This document shows, piece by piece, positions 61,660-64,000 of a DNA stretch of 64,000 nt. The position numbers were made by a program, and so were the translations under genes. Below the pieces are notes generated by a model. The model saw only the letters and a program-made list of their open reading frames with translations. It made no database searches and was not told the DNA's origin. How positions within the stretch are numbered: position 1 is the stretch's first letter; the number at the start of each line of letters is the position of its first letter. The stretch comes from Henricia sp. BOLD:AAB3569 (taxonomy: Eukaryota > Echinodermata > Asteroidea > Spinulosida > Echinasteridae): assembly GCA_037783545.1 (NCBI GenBank), contig JBBELK010000035.1:1-64000 (forward strand), read 5' to 3'.

Positions 61660-63330
61660 ACTCTATATTGCGCACTCGTCCTAATAAATTGACAGACTTT
61701 CGCCGGGAAATGGCAGAGAAATTTCAGAGTTTAGAAACAAAAGGGGTTGGCGCTTCCTGATGCTCCCGCAACCTGTGGCTGTCTGTACACACCTCTTTGG
61801 TGTACTCCTGACTCGTGCGCATGCTCAGTCCTTCGGACTGTCGTTGACACGGCCCAGTTTGGGACGGGATTTTGGTCAAAGTGTGGTCCAAACGTCGGCA
61901 AATTTGGAGGTCGAAAAATGTTCCGACGAACTTTAAATTTTGCATGCTCCAAATACTCTATATTGCGCACTTGTCCTAAAAAATTGACAGACTTTCGCCG
62001 GGAAATGGCAGAGAAATTTCAGAGTTTAGAAAAAAAAGGGGTTGGCGCTTCCTGGATGCTTCCGCAACCTGTGCTGTCTGTACACACCTCTTTGGTGTAC
62101 TCTGACTCGTGCGCATGCTCAGTCCTTCGGACTGTCGTTGACACGGCCCATTTGGGACGGGATTTTGTCAAGTGTGGTCCAAACGTCGGAAAATTTGGAG
62201 GTCGAAAAATTTTCCGACGAACTTCAAATTTTGCATGCTCCAAAGACTCTATATTGCGCACATTGTCCTAAAAAATTGACAGACTTTCGCCGGAATGGCA
62301 GAGAAATTTCAGAGTTTAGACAAAAAGGGGTTGGCGCTTCCTGGATGCTCCCGCAACCTCTGGCTGTATGTACAACACCTCTTTGGTGTACTCCTGACTC
62401 GTGCGCATGCTCAGTCCTTCGGACTGTCGTTGACACGGCCCAGTTTGGGACGGGATTTTGGTCAAGTGTGGTCCAAACGTCGGCAAATTTGGAGTCGAAA
62501 ATGTTCCGACGAACTTCAAATTTTGCATGCTTCAAAGACTCTATATTGCGCACTTGTCCTAATAAATTGACAGACTTTCGCCGGGAAATGGCAGAGAAAT
62601 TTAAGAGTTTAGAAAAAAAAGAGTTGCGCTTCCTGGATGCTCCCGCAACCTGTGGCTGTCTGTACACACCTCTTTGGTGTACTCCTGACTCGTGCGCATG
62701 CTCAGTCCTTCGACTGTCGTTGACACGGCCCAGTTTGGGATGGGATTTTGGTCAAAGTGTGTCCAAACGTCGGCAAATTTGGAGGTCGAAAAATGTTCCG
62801 ACGACTTCAAATTTTGCATGCTCCAAAGACTCTATATTGCGCACTTGTCCTAAGAAATTGACAGACTTTCGCCGGGAAATGGCAGAGAAATTTCAGAGTT
62901 TAGACAAAAAAGGGGGTTGGCGCTTCCTGATGCTCCCGCAACCTGTGGCTGTATGTACACACCTCTTTGGTGTACTCCTGACTCGTGCGCATGCTCAGTC
63001 CCTTCGGACTGTCGTTGACACGGCCCAGTTTGGGACGGGATTTTGGTCAAAGTGTGGTCCAAACGTCGGCAAATTGGAGGTCGAAAAATGTTCCGACGAA
63101 CTCAAATTTTGCATGCTCCAAATACTCTATATTGCGCACTTGTCCTATAAAATTGACAGACTTTCGCCGGGAAATGGCAGGGAAATTTCAGAGTTTAGAA
63201 AAAAAAGGGGTTGGCGCTTCCTGGATGCTTCGCAACCTGTGCTGTCTGTTACACACCTCTTGGTGTACTCCTGACTCGTGCGCATGCTCAGTCCTTCGGA
63301 CTGTCGTTGACACGGCCCAGTTTGGGACGG
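61660..63330 (+). other. Indel-rich tract 5 (right of the LINE)
   Basis: Frequent one-base losses: TCCTGATGCTCC, GTACTCTGACTC, GGCCCATTTGGG, GATTTTGTCAAGTG, CGCCGGAATGG, GGAGTCGAAAATG, GTGTGTCCAAAC, CTTCGACTGTCG, GACGACTTC and GCAAATTGGAGG, alongside real-looking substitutions shared between monomers. It could be an older, diverging array edge or lower consensus quality. Confidence 0.6.
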
Positions 63331-64000
63331 GATTTTGGTCAAAGTGTGGTCCAAACGTCGGCAAATTTGGAGGTCGAAAAATGTTCCGACGAACTTCAAA
63401 TTTTGCATGCTCCAAAGACTCTATATTGCGCACTTGTCCTAAAAAATTGACAGACTTTCGCCGGGAAATGGCAGAGAAATTTCAGAGTTTAGACAAAAAA
63501 GGGGTTGGCGCTTCCTGGATGCTCCCGCAACCTGTGGCTGTCTGTACACACCTCTTTGTGTACTCCTGACTCGTGCGCATGCTCAGTCCTTCGGACTGTC
63601 GTTGACACGGCCCAGTTTGGGACGGGATTTTGGTCAAAGTGTGGTCCAAACGTCGGCAAATTTGGAGGTCGAAAAATGTTCCGACGAACTTCAAATTTTG
63701 CATGCTCCAAAGACTCTATATTGCGCACTTGTCCTAAAAAAATGACAGACTTTCGCCGGGAAATGGCAGAGAAATTTCAGAGTTTAGAAAAAAAAGGGGT
63801 TGGCGCTTCCTGGATGCTCCCGCAACCTGTGGCTGTCTGTACACACCTCTTTGGTGTACTCCTGACTCGTGCGCATGCTCAGTCCCTTCGGAACTGTCGT
63901 TGACACGGCCCAGTTTGGGACGGGATTTTGGTCAAAGTGTGGTCCAAACGTCGGCAAATTGGAGGTCGAAAAATGTTCCGACGAACTTCAAATTTGCATG

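Larger units (their letters stand above)
61502..64000. repeat. Satellite array (right arm)
   Basis: The interrupted monomer resumes at TGGTGTACTCC and about 8.5 monomers in the same orientation run to the window end, where the array is still open. These monomers share TTTAGACAAAAA with the last monomer left of the LINE (near 58,996), so the two arms were one local subfamily before the insertion. Markers CCAAATACTC (near 61,952 and 63,120) and CAACCTGTGCTG (near 62,066 and 63,233) recur about four monomers apart. Confidence 0.97.

Noticed and set aside
1..64000. CRISPR array
   Set aside because: The repeated unit is about 296 bp with no unique spacers between short repeats and no cas genes; this is a satellite.

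Overview
The window is almost entirely one tandem satellite-DNA array with a monomer of about 296 bp. It runs without a break from base 1 to about 59,065, resumes at about 61,502 and continues past the window end. By spacing I estimate about 190 full-length monomers plus 17 shortened (about 171 bp) monomers left of the interruption, and about 8.5 monomers to its right. I see no rRNA, tRNA or conventional host gene. The only credible protein-coding sequence is a 5'-truncated LINE (non-LTR retrotransposon) on the minus strand at 59,066-61,501. The LINE and the long satellite array point to eukaryotic, probably metazoan, heterochromatin. The LINE's style suggests a marine invertebrate such as a mollusc or cnidarian, but this is a low-confidence inference.

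Layout. 1-30 kb: monomers carrying a recurring marker set (shortened units, TTTAGG before the A-tract, CTTTATATTG, GCAACGTGTGG) arranged as a variable higher-order repeat (HOR). Parts of it, especially 4.1-5.4, 9.3-11.5, 12.4-17.1, 20.1-20.4 and 22.7-25.8 kb, are peppered with 1-base indels. 345-3,594 is nearly identical to 26,679-29,926. 30-44 kb: cleaner sequence, mainly substitution variants, with an 11-monomer (about 3,255 bp) HOR at 35.05-41.0 kb and a partial third copy to 42.7 kb. 44-59 kb: very regular 296-bp spacing, a 4-monomer HOR around 47-50 kb and a 6-monomer HOR around 50.3-53.7 kb. 59,066-61,501: the LINE. 61.5-64 kb: satellite again, with many indels and its own 4-monomer pattern.

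Each monomer holds an A-tract followed by a G-run, 16 CpGs, a near-consensus NRF-1-like palindrome and a 126-bp segment dense in short inverted repeats. That segment is exactly what the 17 shortened units lack. Three kinds of rearrangement (the 126-bp deletion, a 33-bp duplication and the LINE insertion) have a breakpoint within about 8 bp of each other, in or beside the GTACAC/GTGTAC inverted repeat. That possible fragile site, the mosaic HORs and the satellite-LINE fusion reading frame are the main points of interest. The short ORFs seen throughout the satellite are most simply a by-product of a stop-poor repeat and are not annotated as genes.
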